From: an uncultured Bacilli bacterium
GTDB lineage: Bacteria > Bacillota_I > Bacilli_A > RF39 > UBA660
Reading direction: 5' to 3'
Assembly (NCBI GenBank): GCA_934130045.1
Contig: CAKOXI010000017.1
Span: 1 to 22,694 of the forward strand
DNA length: 22,694 nucleotides
Positions 15,657-22,694 of this stretch are shown one piece after another. Position 1 is the first letter of the stretch, and every line of letters starts with the position of its first letter. The notes below the pieces were generated by a model. That model was not told where the DNA came from. It made no database searches and saw only the letters and a program-made list of their open reading frames with translations. A program made the translations under genes and the position numbers.

Positions 15657-15683
15657 TTAGCACTCATATATTGACAATGCTAA
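15657..15683 (+). promoter_or_regulatory. CIRCE element 1 (HrcA operator)
   Basis: The left half TTAGCACTC (15657-15665) is perfect; after exactly nine bases comes CAATGCTAA (15675-15683), 7 of 9 matches to the consensus GAGTGCTAA. It overlaps the -35 hexamer of the hrcA promoter (15671-15676), so HrcA bound here would block RNA polymerase. Confidence 0.82.
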
Positions 15684-15699
15684 CATATAATAGTATAAT
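15671..15699 (+). promoter_or_regulatory. Strong sigma-A promoter of the hrcA operon
   Basis: Perfect TTGACA (15671-15676), 17-base spacer and perfect TATAAT (15694-15699). It is the best promoter in the window and lies between the two perfect outer CIRCE half-sites. The predicted start is near 15706, inside the second CIRCE. Confidence 0.92.
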
Positions 15700-15703
15700 G
15701 AAG

Positions 15704-15730
15704 ACAGCACTAGGAAATGTAGAGTGCTAA
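15704..15730 (+). promoter_or_regulatory. CIRCE element 2 (HrcA operator)
   Basis: The right half GAGTGCTAA (15722-15730) is perfect; nine bases before it, ACAGCACTA (15704-15712) matches 6 of 9 bases of TTAGCACTC. It covers the predicted transcription start and ends just before the hrcA SD, so it would also lie in the mRNA leader. Confidence 0.78.
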
Positions 15731-15745
15731 AAAGTAGGTGATATT

Positions 15746-16753
15746 TTGTTAAGCAATAGACAGATTGAATTATTAAAACTTATTGTTGAAGATTATATTA
15801 AAACAGCTCGTCCTGTAAGTTCTAAATCATTATGTGAAATTTTAAAGTGTTCTAGTGCAACAATTAGAAATGAAATGAGTGAATTAGAAAATTTAGGATT
15901 GCTAGAAAAAACACATACGTCATCAGGTAGAATTCCAAGTGAAAAGGGATATCGATTTTATGTTGATAATATAATGGAACCAAAAAAATTAACTGGTGAT
16001 GATATGTTGAAACTTCAAACAATATTTAAAAACAATTCATTAATGATAAGTGATACTATTATCAAAAGTATGGAAATAATTTCTGATTTAACTCATTATA
16101 CTTCTATAGTATTAGGTAGTACCGCAAGTTATAATAAAGTTACGAAAGTAGAAATTGTTCCACTTGATGAATATCGTTTTATTGGTATTGTTATAACGGA
16201 TCAAGGACATGTAGAACATAGAAACATAGTTCTTAATGAAAAAGTTTCTTTGGAAGAAATAAAGAAAACTGTTGAACTCATCAATAAATTAATTGTTGGA
16301 ACACCAATAAACGAGGTAAGTAGTAAACTGGAATTTGAAATTAAGCCAATTATTCCACAATATGTTAAGCAACATGAAGTTTTATATAATGCCTTTTATA
16401 ACGCATTTTCAGACTTTACAAATAGTCCAAATATAAATTTACATAAGCCAAGTAATATTTTAATGGAACCAGAATTTGATAATATTGATAAGGTAAGAGA
16501 AATCGTTAGTAAATTTGATGACCAAGATATGATTAAAAATATTACTCAAGATGATTCAGAAGATGGAAGTATTAAAATTTATATTGGAAGTGAAAATGAA
16601 TTTGATGATGATGTAACTGTTATAAAAACTAAATATAAAGCTAATGGAGAAGAAGGAACTATTGCTCTTATCGGACCTAAAAGAATGGAATATGATAGGG
16701 TTGTTACTTTATTAAATTATATAAAAGAAAATATAGATGAAAATAAAATGTGA
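15746..16753 (+). CDS. hrcA: Heat-inducible transcription repressor HrcA
   Basis: A 335-residue HrcA of usual length. The N-terminal winged helix has the typical LSNRQIELLKLIVEDYIKTARPVSSKSL, then CSSATIRNEMSELENLGLLEKTHTSSGRIPSEKGYRFYVD; the C-terminal GAF-like part includes IGIVITDQGHVEHRNI and ends IALIGPKRMEYDRVVTLLNYI. It represses chaperone operons by binding CIRCE and depends on chaperonin GroEL for activity in Bacillus. Start: TTG at 15746, five bases after AGGTG; initiation at TTG may keep repressor levels low. It ends with TGA, evidence that UGA is a stop here. Both CIRCE elements upstream imply autorepression. Confidence 0.96.
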   Translation: MLSNRQIELLKLIVEDYIKTARPVSSKSLCEILKCSSATIRNEMSELENLGLLEKTHTSSGRIPSEKGYRFYVDNIMEPKKLTGDDMLKLQTIFKNNSLMISDTIIKSMEIISDLTHYTSIVLGSTASYNKVTKVEIVPLDEYRFIGIVITDQGHVEHRNIVLNEKVSLEEIKKTVELINKLIVGTPINEVSSKLEFEIKPIIPQYVKQHEVLYNAFYNAFSDFTNSPNINLHKPSNILMEPEFDNIDKVREIVSKFDDQDMIKNITQDDSEDGSIKIYIGSENEFDDDVTVIKTKYKANGEEGTIALIGPKRMEYDRVVTLLNYIKENIDENKM

Positions 16754-16771
16754 TTGGATAAGGAGGATATG

Positions 16772-17458
16772 ATGAAAGAAGAGATTAAGGATGAAAATAT
16801 TAAATCAGAAAACTGTGAATGCAGTAATACCGGTAATTCTAACAGCTGCGATTGCATCGATGATACTTGCACTTGCGATAACGAATGTGATTGTAAGTGT
16901 GATGATGTAGGTAAATGTGGTAGTGATTGCTGTGAATCTAATGATTCAAAAAAAAATAAAAAGGAAAAGAAAGATAAACATAAAGAAAAATTTAAAGAGT
17001 TAGAGAAAAAAATAGAAGAATTAGAAAATAAAAATAAAGAATTATCTGATCAAACATTACGTAGTCAAGCAGAATTAATTAATTATAGAAAAAGAAAAGA
17101 TGATGAATTATCTAGAATGCTTAAATATGCTGGAGAAGATATGATTAAAGAGCTTTTACAGATTTTAGATAATTTTGAAAGAGCTATAAATATGGATGAT
17201 GATAATTTGGAAGATGAGGTTTCTAAATTCTTATCTGGATTTAAAATGATTTATTGCAAATTCGTATCCATTTTGGAAAAAAACGGAGTGAAAGCAATAG
17301 ATGGTGGTAATAAACCATTTGATCCAACATACCATCAGGCTGTCATGACAGAAGCGCGTGAAGGTGTAGAACCTGGTATGGTATTAGAAGTTTTACAAAA
17401 AGGATATTTATTAAAAGATAAAGTTATTAGACCAGCAATGGTTAAGGTATCCGAATAA
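16772..17458 (+). CDS. grpE: Nucleotide exchange factor GrpE with Cys-rich N-terminal tail
   Basis: About 228 residues. From residue 68 it is a normal GrpE: a long coiled coil (KELEKKIEELENKNKEL), AELINYRKRKDDE, then a C-terminal beta domain with NGVKAIDGGNKPFDPTYHQAVM and VLQKGYLLKDKVIRPAMVKV. GrpE releases ADP from DnaK. The first 60 residues are exceptional: 12 cysteines between residues 15 and 54, mostly in CxC pairs (15/17, 26/28, 33/35, 39/41/43) plus C49 and C53-C54, separated by Asp, Asn and Glu, followed by a Lys-rich linker. This resembles a small metal-binding tail; the usual GrpE tail is acidic and Cys-free. Start: the frame opens at TTG 16754, but AAGGAGG at 16760-16766 selects ATG 16772 (or 16769). 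It directly follows hrcA. Confidence 0.93.
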   Translation: MKEEIKDENIKSENCECSNTGNSNSCDCIDDTCTCDNECDCKCDDVGKCGSDCCESNDSKKNKKEKKDKHKEKFKELEKKIEELENKNKELSDQTLRSQAELINYRKRKDDELSRMLKYAGEDMIKELLQILDNFERAINMDDDNLEDEVSKFLSGFKMIYCKFVSILEKNGVKAIDGGNKPFDPTYHQAVMTEAREGVEPGMVLEVLQKGYLLKDKVIRPAMVKVSE

Positions 17459-17484
17459 ATAAAAAAAAAGAAAGGTGATTTTTT

Positions 17485-19302
17485 ATGAGTAAATGTATAG
17501 GTATAGATTTAGGTACAACTAATAGTTGTGTATGTGTATATGAAGGTGGCGAAGCAAAAGTTATTGCTAACGCCGAGGGTGGAAGAACAACTCCATCAGT
17601 TGTTGCTTTCAAAAATGGAGAAATGTTAGTAGGATCAAAAGCAAAACATCAAGCTGTAATTAATCCTGAAACAATTTCTTCAATTAAGAGATTAATGGGA
17701 ACAAGTGAAAAAGTAAAAGCTAATGGTAAAAGTTATAGTCCAGAAGAAGTAAGCGCTATGATTCTTGGCGACTTAAAGAAAACTGCGGAAGCTTATTTAG
17801 GGGAAAAAGTAACAGAAGCTGTTATTACAGTTCCTGCATACTTTAATGATGCTCAAAGACAAGCAACTAAAAATGCTGGTAAAATAGCTGGATTAGATGT
17901 TAAAAGAATTATTAATGAACCAACTGCTGCAGCACTTGCTTATGGACTTGATAAACAAGATAAAAATGAAAAAATTCTTGTATATGACTTAGGTGGAGGT
18001 ACATTCGATGTATCAATTCTTGAACTTGGTGATGGTGTATTTGAAGTATTATCAACAAGTGGAAATAACCATTTAGGTGGAGATGATTTCGATAATAAAT
18101 TAGTTGATTATATTATAAGTGAAATTAACTCACAAGAAGGAATTAATTTAAAAGATGATAAAATGGCTATGCAACGTATAAAAGAAGCTGCAGAACAAGC
18201 TAAAAAAGATTTAAGTAATATGACAACAACTCAAGTTTCATTACCATTTATTGCTCAAGTAAATGGTGCTCCAGTAAACTTTGAAATGGATATTACAAGA
18301 GCTAAATTTGAAGAATTAACTCGTGATTTAGTAGATTCTACTCTAGAACCAGTTAGAAAAGCTATGAAAGATGCTAATTTATCTAAAAATGATATTGATA
18401 AAGTATTATTAGTTGGTGGTTCAACTCGTATTCCTAGAGTTCAAGAATTAATTAAAAATGAATTAGGTAAAGAACCATCTAAAGGTGTAAACCCTGATGA
18501 AGTTGTTGCTATGGGTGCTGCAATTCAAGGTGGAGTTTTACAAGGTGAAGTTAACGATATAGTATTACTTGATGTTACACCACTTTCACTTGGTATTGAA
18601 ACATTAGGTGGAGTTATGACAGTTTTAATTCCAAGAAATACAACAATTCCAACAAGTAAATCACAAGTATTCTCAACTGCTGCTGATAATCAACCTGCTG
18701 TAGATATTCACGTATTACAAGGTGAAAGAAGTATGGCAAGTGATAATAAGACATTAGGAAGATTCCAATTAACTAATATTCCTGCTGCTCCAAGAGGAGT
18801 ACCACAAATTGAAGTTACATTTGATATTGATGCTAATGGTATTGTTAATGTTAAAGCTAAAGATTTAGGAACTAACAAAGAACAATCAATTACAATTACA
18901 TCTTCTACAGGATTATCTGATGAGGAAATCGATAAGATGGTAAAAGAAGCAGAAGCTAATAAAGAAGCAGATAGTAAGAGAAAAGAAGAAGCTGACTTAA
19001 AAAATGAAGCAGAACAATTAATCTTCGCAACTGAAAGATCAATTAAAGATTTAGGTGATAAAGTAAGTAGCGAAGATAAAGAAAAAGCTGAAAAAGAAAT
19101 TAAAGAATTAAGAGAAGCATTAGATAAAAATGACTTAGAAGATATTAAAGCTAAGAAAGAAAAATTAAATGAATCAGCTATGGCATTAGGTGCTAAAGTA
19201 TATGAAGAAGCTGCTAAGAGTCAAGCACAAAATAGTAGTAGTGAACAAACATCTGAAAATAAAGATGATAATATTAAAGACGCAGAATACGAAGAAAAAT
19301 AA
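17485..19302 (+). CDS. dnaK: Chaperone protein DnaK (Hsp70)
   Basis: A 605-residue Hsp70, close to 611 in B. subtilis. The ATPase domain shows GIDLGTTNSCV, VPAYFNDAQRQATKNAGKIAGL, RIINEPTAAALAYGL, YDLGGGTFDVSIL and LVGGSTRIPRVQEL; the interdomain linker (DIVLLDVTPLSLGIETLGG), the substrate-binding beta domain (VLQGERSMASDNKTLGRFQL) and a helical lid follow, with the tail ending DAEYEEK. It folds proteins with DnaJ and GrpE, both nearby. AGGTGAT precedes the ATG, 26 bases after grpE. No terminator is seen after it; a hairpin of a different type lies before pepF. Confidence 0.98.
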   Translation: MSKCIGIDLGTTNSCVCVYEGGEAKVIANAEGGRTTPSVVAFKNGEMLVGSKAKHQAVINPETISSIKRLMGTSEKVKANGKSYSPEEVSAMILGDLKKTAEAYLGEKVTEAVITVPAYFNDAQRQATKNAGKIAGLDVKRIINEPTAAALAYGLDKQDKNEKILVYDLGGGTFDVSILELGDGVFEVLSTSGNNHLGGDDFDNKLVDYIISEINSQEGINLKDDKMAMQRIKEAAEQAKKDLSNMTTTQVSLPFIAQVNGAPVNFEMDITRAKFEELTRDLVDSTLEPVRKAMKDANLSKNDIDKVLLVGGSTRIPRVQELIKNELGKEPSKGVNPDEVVAMGAAIQGGVLQGEVNDIVLLDVTPLSLGIETLGGVMTVLIPRNTTIPTSKSQVFSTAADNQPAVDIHVLQGERSMASDNKTLGRFQLTNIPAAPRGVPQIEVTFDIDANGIVNVKAKDLGTNKEQSITITSSTGLSDEEIDKMVKEAEANKEADSKRKEEADLKNEAEQLIFATERSIKDLGDKVSSEDKEKAEKEIKELREALDKNDLEDIKAKKEKLNESAMALGAKVYEEAAKSQAQNSSSEQTSENKDDNIKDAEYEEK

Positions 19303-19313
19303 AAATTTAATAT

Positions 19314-19351
19314 GTAGTTAAAGTTCTAGGAAACTAGAACTTTAGCACTAC
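19314..19351 (+). other. GNRA-capped mRNA hairpin between dnaK and pepF
   Basis: TAAAGTTCTAG (19319-19329) pairs perfectly with 19334-19344 across a GAAA tetraloop; an outer GTAGT (19314-19318) pairs with ACTAC (19347-19351) after a 2-base GC bulge on the 3' side. Total 16 bp. There is no T-tract after it, and the pepF SD (AAGGAG, 19355-19360) begins 4 bases on, so it is not a standard terminator. An RNA stability, processing or translation-control element is more likely. Confidence 0.75.
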
Positions 19352-19365
19352 TATAAGGAGAAAAA

Positions 19366-21159
19366 ATGGAAAAAGAAAAAAATAGAAGTGAAATTAGTGA
19401 ACAATTTAAGTGGGACATTGAAAAAATGTTTTCTAACAAAGGTGAAATAAATGACTGTATAGAAAGTGTTAAAGAAATTGTTTCAAATTTAGTTAAATAT
19501 AAAGGTAAAATTATGGAAAGTGGTACAAATTTATATAATATGTATCATATTCTTAATGATTATAATAGGAAAATTATTAATTTATATGTTTATTCACATA
19601 TGTTATGTGACAGCGATACTAAAAATGTAGAAAATCAATCTTTAAAAATGCAAATTGATAAATTTTATGAAGATACATCAGAAAAATTATCATTCATTTT
19701 ACCAGAAATGTTAGAATATGACTTTGACTATGTTTTAAAATTAATAAATGAAGAACCTAAATTAGAGTTATATAAATTTGATTTAGAAAAAAATTATAGA
19801 TATAAAAAACATACTTTAAAAGCAGAATTAGAAGAATTAATTACAAAAGCAAATAATGCGTTTGGCGGTTGTGCTGAAGTATTTTATAACTTAGATAACT
19901 CTGATATTAATTTAGGAAAAATTATGGATGAAGATGGAAACTTAGTTGAATTAACCAATAGTAATTACATAAAATTTATGAATAGTAAAAATAGAAGTGT
20001 AAGAGAAAATGCTTTTAATAATATGTATAAATATTGGGCTAGTATAAAAAATACAGTTGCTTCTAGTTATAAGGGACAAATTAAAGAAAATTTTTTCAAT
20101 AGTAGTGTAAAAAAATATGATAGTCCATTACAAATGAGTTTATATGCTGATGCGATTGATGAATCTGTATATCATAATTTAATTGATACAGTTCATAAAA
20201 ATATGAATTTAATGTATGATTACGTAGATTTAAGAAAAAAAATCTTGGGTGTAGATCAGTTACATATGTGGGATGTTTATGTTGATTTGTGTGATAATAT
20301 TGATTCTGATATACCCTTTTCACGTGGTAAGGAAATATTATTTGAGGCATTAGCTCCATTAGGAGAGGACTATCTAAATGATTTAAAAAAAGCTTTTGAT
20401 GAAAGATGGATTGATTTATATCCTAATGTTGGAAAAAAGTCGGGCGCATATAGTTGGGGAACTTATGATTCCTATCCATATGTATTATTAAATTATAATA
20501 ATACAATTGACTCAGTGAGTACAATGGCACACGAATTAGGTCATTCAATGCATTCATATTATTCAAGAAAAAATCAGGATTATATATATCATGATTATCC
20601 AATTTTTTTAGCGGAAATTGCTTCAACAGTAAATGAAATTTTATTAAATGATTATATGTATAAAAATGCTTCTACTAAAAAAGAAAAAATCTTATATTTA
20701 AATGAATTTTTAGATAAGATTAAAGGTACATTATTTAGACAAACAATGTTTGCAGAATTTGAAATGATTATGCATGATAAGTATCAAAATAATATACCAT
20801 TAACTGATGAAGAATTTAATAAAACATATTATGAACTTAATAAACTTTATTTTGGTGATAATATGGTAAGTGATGAATTAATAAGTCATGAATGGAAAAG
20901 AATACCTCACTTTTATACAAGTTTTTATGTTTATAAATATGCAACAGGAATTTCAGCTGCAATCGCAATAGCTAGTGATATTTTAAATAATGTGAGTGGT
21001 TCTAGGGAAAAATATTTAGAGTTTTTAAGCAGTGGATGTTCTGATTACCCACTTAATATATTAAAAAAATGTGGAGTTGATATGACAACTAGTGAACCGA
21101 TAGAAAAAGCTTTAGAAATGTTTAATCAAAAATTAATAGCTTTAAAAGAGTTAATTTAA
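19366..21159 (+). CDS. pepF: Oligoendopeptidase F (M3B metallopeptidase)
   Basis: A 597-residue PepF, the family's normal size (about 600). The N-terminal helical half begins EISEQFKWDIEKMF-like and contains ELEELITKANNAFGGCAEVFYNLDNSDI; the zinc site is AHELGHSMHS (H389, E390, H393) with the third ligand E417 in FLAEIASTVNE. The end includes WKRIPHFYTSFYVYKYATGISAAIAIA, typical of PepF. It is a cytosolic zinc peptidase that cuts peptides of about 7-17 residues. Its place between dnaK and dnaJ is unusual, since those two are normally adjacent. AAGGAG lies five bases before the ATG; dnaJ follows after 23 bases, so pepF probably shares heat-shock transcription. Confidence 0.95.
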   Translation: MEKEKNRSEISEQFKWDIEKMFSNKGEINDCIESVKEIVSNLVKYKGKIMESGTNLYNMYHILNDYNRKIINLYVYSHMLCDSDTKNVENQSLKMQIDKFYEDTSEKLSFILPEMLEYDFDYVLKLINEEPKLELYKFDLEKNYRYKKHTLKAELEELITKANNAFGGCAEVFYNLDNSDINLGKIMDEDGNLVELTNSNYIKFMNSKNRSVRENAFNNMYKYWASIKNTVASSYKGQIKENFFNSSVKKYDSPLQMSLYADAIDESVYHNLIDTVHKNMNLMYDYVDLRKKILGVDQLHMWDVYVDLCDNIDSDIPFSRGKEILFEALAPLGEDYLNDLKKAFDERWIDLYPNVGKKSGAYSWGTYDSYPYVLLNYNNTIDSVSTMAHELGHSMHSYYSRKNQDYIYHDYPIFLAEIASTVNEILLNDYMYKNASTKKEKILYLNEFLDKIKGTLFRQTMFAEFEMIMHDKYQNNIPLTDEEFNKTYYELNKLYFGDNMVSDELISHEWKRIPHFYTSFYVYKYATGISAAIAIASDILNNVSGSREKYLEFLSSGCSDYPLNILKKCGVDMTTSEPIEKALEMFNQKLIALKELI

Positions 21160-21182
21160 TAGATTAGAAAGGAGTAAGATGT

Positions 21183-22286
21183 ATGAATAAAAGAGATTAT
21201 TATGAGGTCTTAGGGGTTAGTAAGACTGCTAGTCAAGATGAAATAAAAAGTGCTTTTCGTAAATTAGCTAAAAAGTATCATCCAGATGTTTCAAAAGAAC
21301 CGGATGCTGCAGAAAAATTCAAAGAAGCACAAGAAGCTTATGCTGTTTTATCAGATGAGAATAAACGTCGTCAATATGATCAATTTGGTCATGCAGCTTT
21401 TGATAACAATGGTGCTGCAGGTGGAGCCGGATTTGATTTCTCTGGTTTTGACTTTTCCGATATATTTGGTGATATATTTGGATCAGGTTTTGGTTTTGGA
21501 GGAAGAGGAGCAAGCCAAAATCGTAAAGCTAAGGGTAGAGATTCTGTAATGCGTATTAATTTAACTTTTGAAGAAGCTGTATTTGGTTGTAAAAAGGTAA
21601 TTAATTTAGATGTTACAGAGGATTGTGATAGTTGTAATGGTCTTGGAGGACATGGTGAAAAGACTTGTCCAACTTGTCATGGTAGTGGTCAAGTTACATC
21701 TGAACAAAGGACAATTTTAGGTTCATTTATGACACGTTCTACTTGTTCAGAATGTTCTGGAAAAGGAAAAATATTTGAAAGTACTTGTTCAAAATGTCGT
21801 GGTACAGGTAGATTAAAGAAAAATAAAGATATAGAAGTTAAAATTCCAGCAGGTGTTGATACTGGTAATCAACTTCGTTTAGCTGGAAAAGGTGAAGCTG
21901 GCTATAATGGTGGTGCAAATGGTGATTTATATCTAGAATTTAGCGTAAAAGCTCATCCTTTATTTGAAAGGGAAGAAAATGATATATATATTACTTTACC
22001 ACTTACAATAACAGAAGCTATTTTAGGAACTAAAAAGGATGTACCAACTCTTTATGGAACTGTTAAATTAACAATTCCAGCTGGTACACAAAATGGTGAT
22101 AAACAACGTCTAAGAGGCAAAGGTGTAGAAGATGTTCAAACTGGTCGCAAAGGTGATATGTATGTAATTACTAAGGTAATTATTCCAACAAAATTATCTA
22201 GGGATCAGAAGAAATTATTTGAACAATTAAATGATACTAACTTAGAAGATAGTATTGAATTTAAAAAATATAAAGATTATTTATAA
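21183..22286 (+). CDS. dnaJ: Chaperone protein DnaJ (Hsp40, class A)
   Basis: A 367-residue type I DnaJ with all regions: J domain (1-68) with HPD (33-35), Gly/Phe-rich region (about 73-112), four CxxCxGxG zinc repeats (CDSCNGLG, CPTCHGSG, CSECSGKG, CSKCRGTG), and the C-terminal substrate-binding barrels (VKIPAGVDTGNQLRLAGKGEAG, LTIPAGTQNGDKQRLRGKG). It delivers clients to DnaK and stimulates its ATPase. AAAGGAG at 21168-21174 precedes the ATG. The gene is the last of the heat-shock cluster and is followed by a strong terminator. Confidence 0.97.
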   Translation: MNKRDYYEVLGVSKTASQDEIKSAFRKLAKKYHPDVSKEPDAAEKFKEAQEAYAVLSDENKRRQYDQFGHAAFDNNGAAGGAGFDFSGFDFSDIFGDIFGSGFGFGGRGASQNRKAKGRDSVMRINLTFEEAVFGCKKVINLDVTEDCDSCNGLGGHGEKTCPTCHGSGQVTSEQRTILGSFMTRSTCSECSGKGKIFESTCSKCRGTGRLKKNKDIEVKIPAGVDTGNQLRLAGKGEAGYNGGANGDLYLEFSVKAHPLFEREENDIYITLPLTITEAILGTKKDVPTLYGTVKLTIPAGTQNGDKQRLRGKGVEDVQTGRKGDMYVITKVIIPTKLSRDQKKLFEQLNDTNLEDSIEFKKYKDYL

Positions 22287-22291
22287 TTAAG

Positions 22292-22322
22292 AAAATGGGA
22301 CAAAATAAAATCCCATTTTTTT
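22292..22322 (+). terminator. Terminator of the heat-shock operon
   Basis: AAAATGGGA (22292-22300) pairs with TCCCATTTT (22311-22319) around a 10-base loop and continues in T. It begins 5 bases after the dnaJ stop. Confidence 0.9.
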
Positions 22323-22617
22323 ATATATTAGTAAAGTTCTTTTAAGTTTTGAAAAAAAATTATATATGTACTTAAAAATATAGGTAAAGCAAAAATACGG
22401 TACTTAAATCCGTTTTTTTTTATATTTATCATTCTTTATTTATTCAAATTTTTGAATATTCAAAACATATTTAGGGTATTTAATAGGAGTTTTAGTATAT
22501 TTTCATCTTTTTATTTTAAATATCAGAATTACTTATATTCATAGATTCAATAATTATTATTTACTATATTATAATAAAAATGTCCCCATAAGGGGACAAA
22601 TAATAAAATAAACTTTG
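22323..22617. other. AT-rich apparently non-coding stretch after dnaJ
   Basis: I see no convincing gene in these roughly 300 bases. They hold a weak second terminator-like hairpin (ACGG/CCGT flanked by A- and T-runs, about 22391-22421), a perfect AT-rich palindrome TATTCAAA-TT-TTTGAATA (22441-22458), and a G/C hairpin at 22581-22598. It may be the remains of sequence disrupted when the adjacent insertion sequence arrived. Confidence 0.5.
22576..22598 (-). terminator. Terminator-like hairpin reading leftward
   Basis: TGTCCCC (22581-22587) and GGGGACA (22592-22598) form a perfect 7-bp stem with a 4-base loop. On the minus strand it is followed by TTTTT (22580-22576), so it would end leftward transcription coming from the insertion sequence or from a gene beyond it. 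It lies outside the IS end. Confidence 0.65.
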
Positions 22618-22694
22618 TGAACTGAACCCCAAAAGTTGGACAGTTTATAAATAGTTTCTAATTAGAGGATTGTAACCTGTAATTTACGGGCGAC
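22618..22694 (-). mobile_element. End of an IS3-family (IS150-like) insertion sequence
   Basis: The sequence from about 22618 (TGAACTGAACCCCAAAAG, then TTGGACAG) matches the terminal inverted repeat typical of IS150-group IS3 elements, with the TG tip. Inside it, reading leftward, is the end of a transposase frame. The right part of the element is outside the window, so the other terminus and any target duplication cannot be seen. The exact tip could be 22616 or 22618. Confidence 0.8.
22658..22693 (-). CDS. IS3-family transposase OrfB, C-terminal end only
   Basis: The minus strand reads SPVNYRLQSSN and a TAG stop (22660-22658). The SPVxYR motif is the well-known C-terminus of IS3 OrfB (rve/DDE integrase) proteins, and it lies the usual short distance from the terminal repeat. 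Only 11 codons are inside the window; whether the rest is intact cannot be judged. Confidence 0.75.
   Translation of the reverse strand, partial: SPVNYRLQSSN

Noticed and set aside
19343..19369. A third CIRCE element before pepF (TTAGCACTA)
   Set aside because: No matching right half lies nine bases downstream; the bases are explained by the hairpin's outer arm.
20096..20626. Two minus-strand frames inside pepF
   Set aside because: Antisense shadows of a conserved metallopeptidase, rich in His/Tyr as expected from the complement.
21286..21549. Frames on both strands inside dnaJ
   Set aside because: They lie in other frames of the J domain and Gly/Phe region; dnaJ is complete.
22441..22458. 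AT-rich palindrome as a regulatory operator
   Set aside because: Perfect but only A/T-rich with two C/G positions, no gene starts beside it, and such palindromes arise by chance in this composition.
1..22694. CRISPR array, tRNA or rRNA genes, prophage or defence system
   Set aside because: I saw no regularly spaced repeats, no cloverleaf or rRNA-like sequence and no phage, toxin or defence motifs; apart from the IS end, the window is chromosomal core genes.

Overview
This is a very AT-rich chromosomal window from a low-GC Bacillota, most likely an uncultured-type member of the Bacilli with a compact genome. I base this on gene content (hrcA-grpE-dnaK-dnaJ, RNase J1-like rnjA, YutD, YunB, a KinB-like kinase), Bacillus-like synteny fragments (yunB near yutD, the U32 pair next to greA, priA next to fmt) and strong Shine-Dalgarno sites. 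UGA is used as a stop (hrcA and the EIIB-like gene), so the code is standard, unlike that of many Mollicutes. YunB, a KinB-like kinase and a consensus Spo0A box suggest a spore former or a recent descendant of one. The exact genus cannot be named from the sequence.

Layout. 1-325 (minus): 5' part of a CBS-domain protein, cut by the window edge. 402-3226 (plus): yunB, a membrane-anchored SH3/DUF4015 glycoside-hydrolase-like protein and yutD. 3237-4999 (minus): rnjA, sharing a bidirectional terminator with yutD. 5055-7166: two overlapping U32 genes (trhP1/trhP2-like, tRNA wobble-uridine hydroxylation). 7240-9613: greA, folA and tig. 9659-9976: a small membrane-anchored EIIB-like protein without the phosphorylatable Cys. 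10048-11304: a KinB-like histidine kinase with a consensus 0A box in front. 11334-14621: priA and fmt. 14631-15613: two unrecognised membrane proteins. 15657-22286: the heat-shock cluster hrcA-grpE-dnaK-pepF-dnaJ, with two imperfect CIRCE operators around one strong promoter. 22287-22694: terminator, an apparently non-coding stretch, and the end of an IS3-family (IS150-like) insertion sequence that runs off the right edge.

How it fits together. Most of the window is housekeeping: RNA decay, tRNA modification, transcript cleavage, folate metabolism, nascent-chain folding, replication restart, initiator tRNA formylation and chaperones. The unusual parts are a GrpE with a 12-cysteine N-terminal tail, pepF placed between dnaK and dnaJ behind a GNRA-capped hairpin, the possible Spo0A-controlled kinase next to a degenerate EIIB domain, and a recurring economy of signals: terminators that overlap stop codons, and SD sites lying almost at the predicted transcription start.
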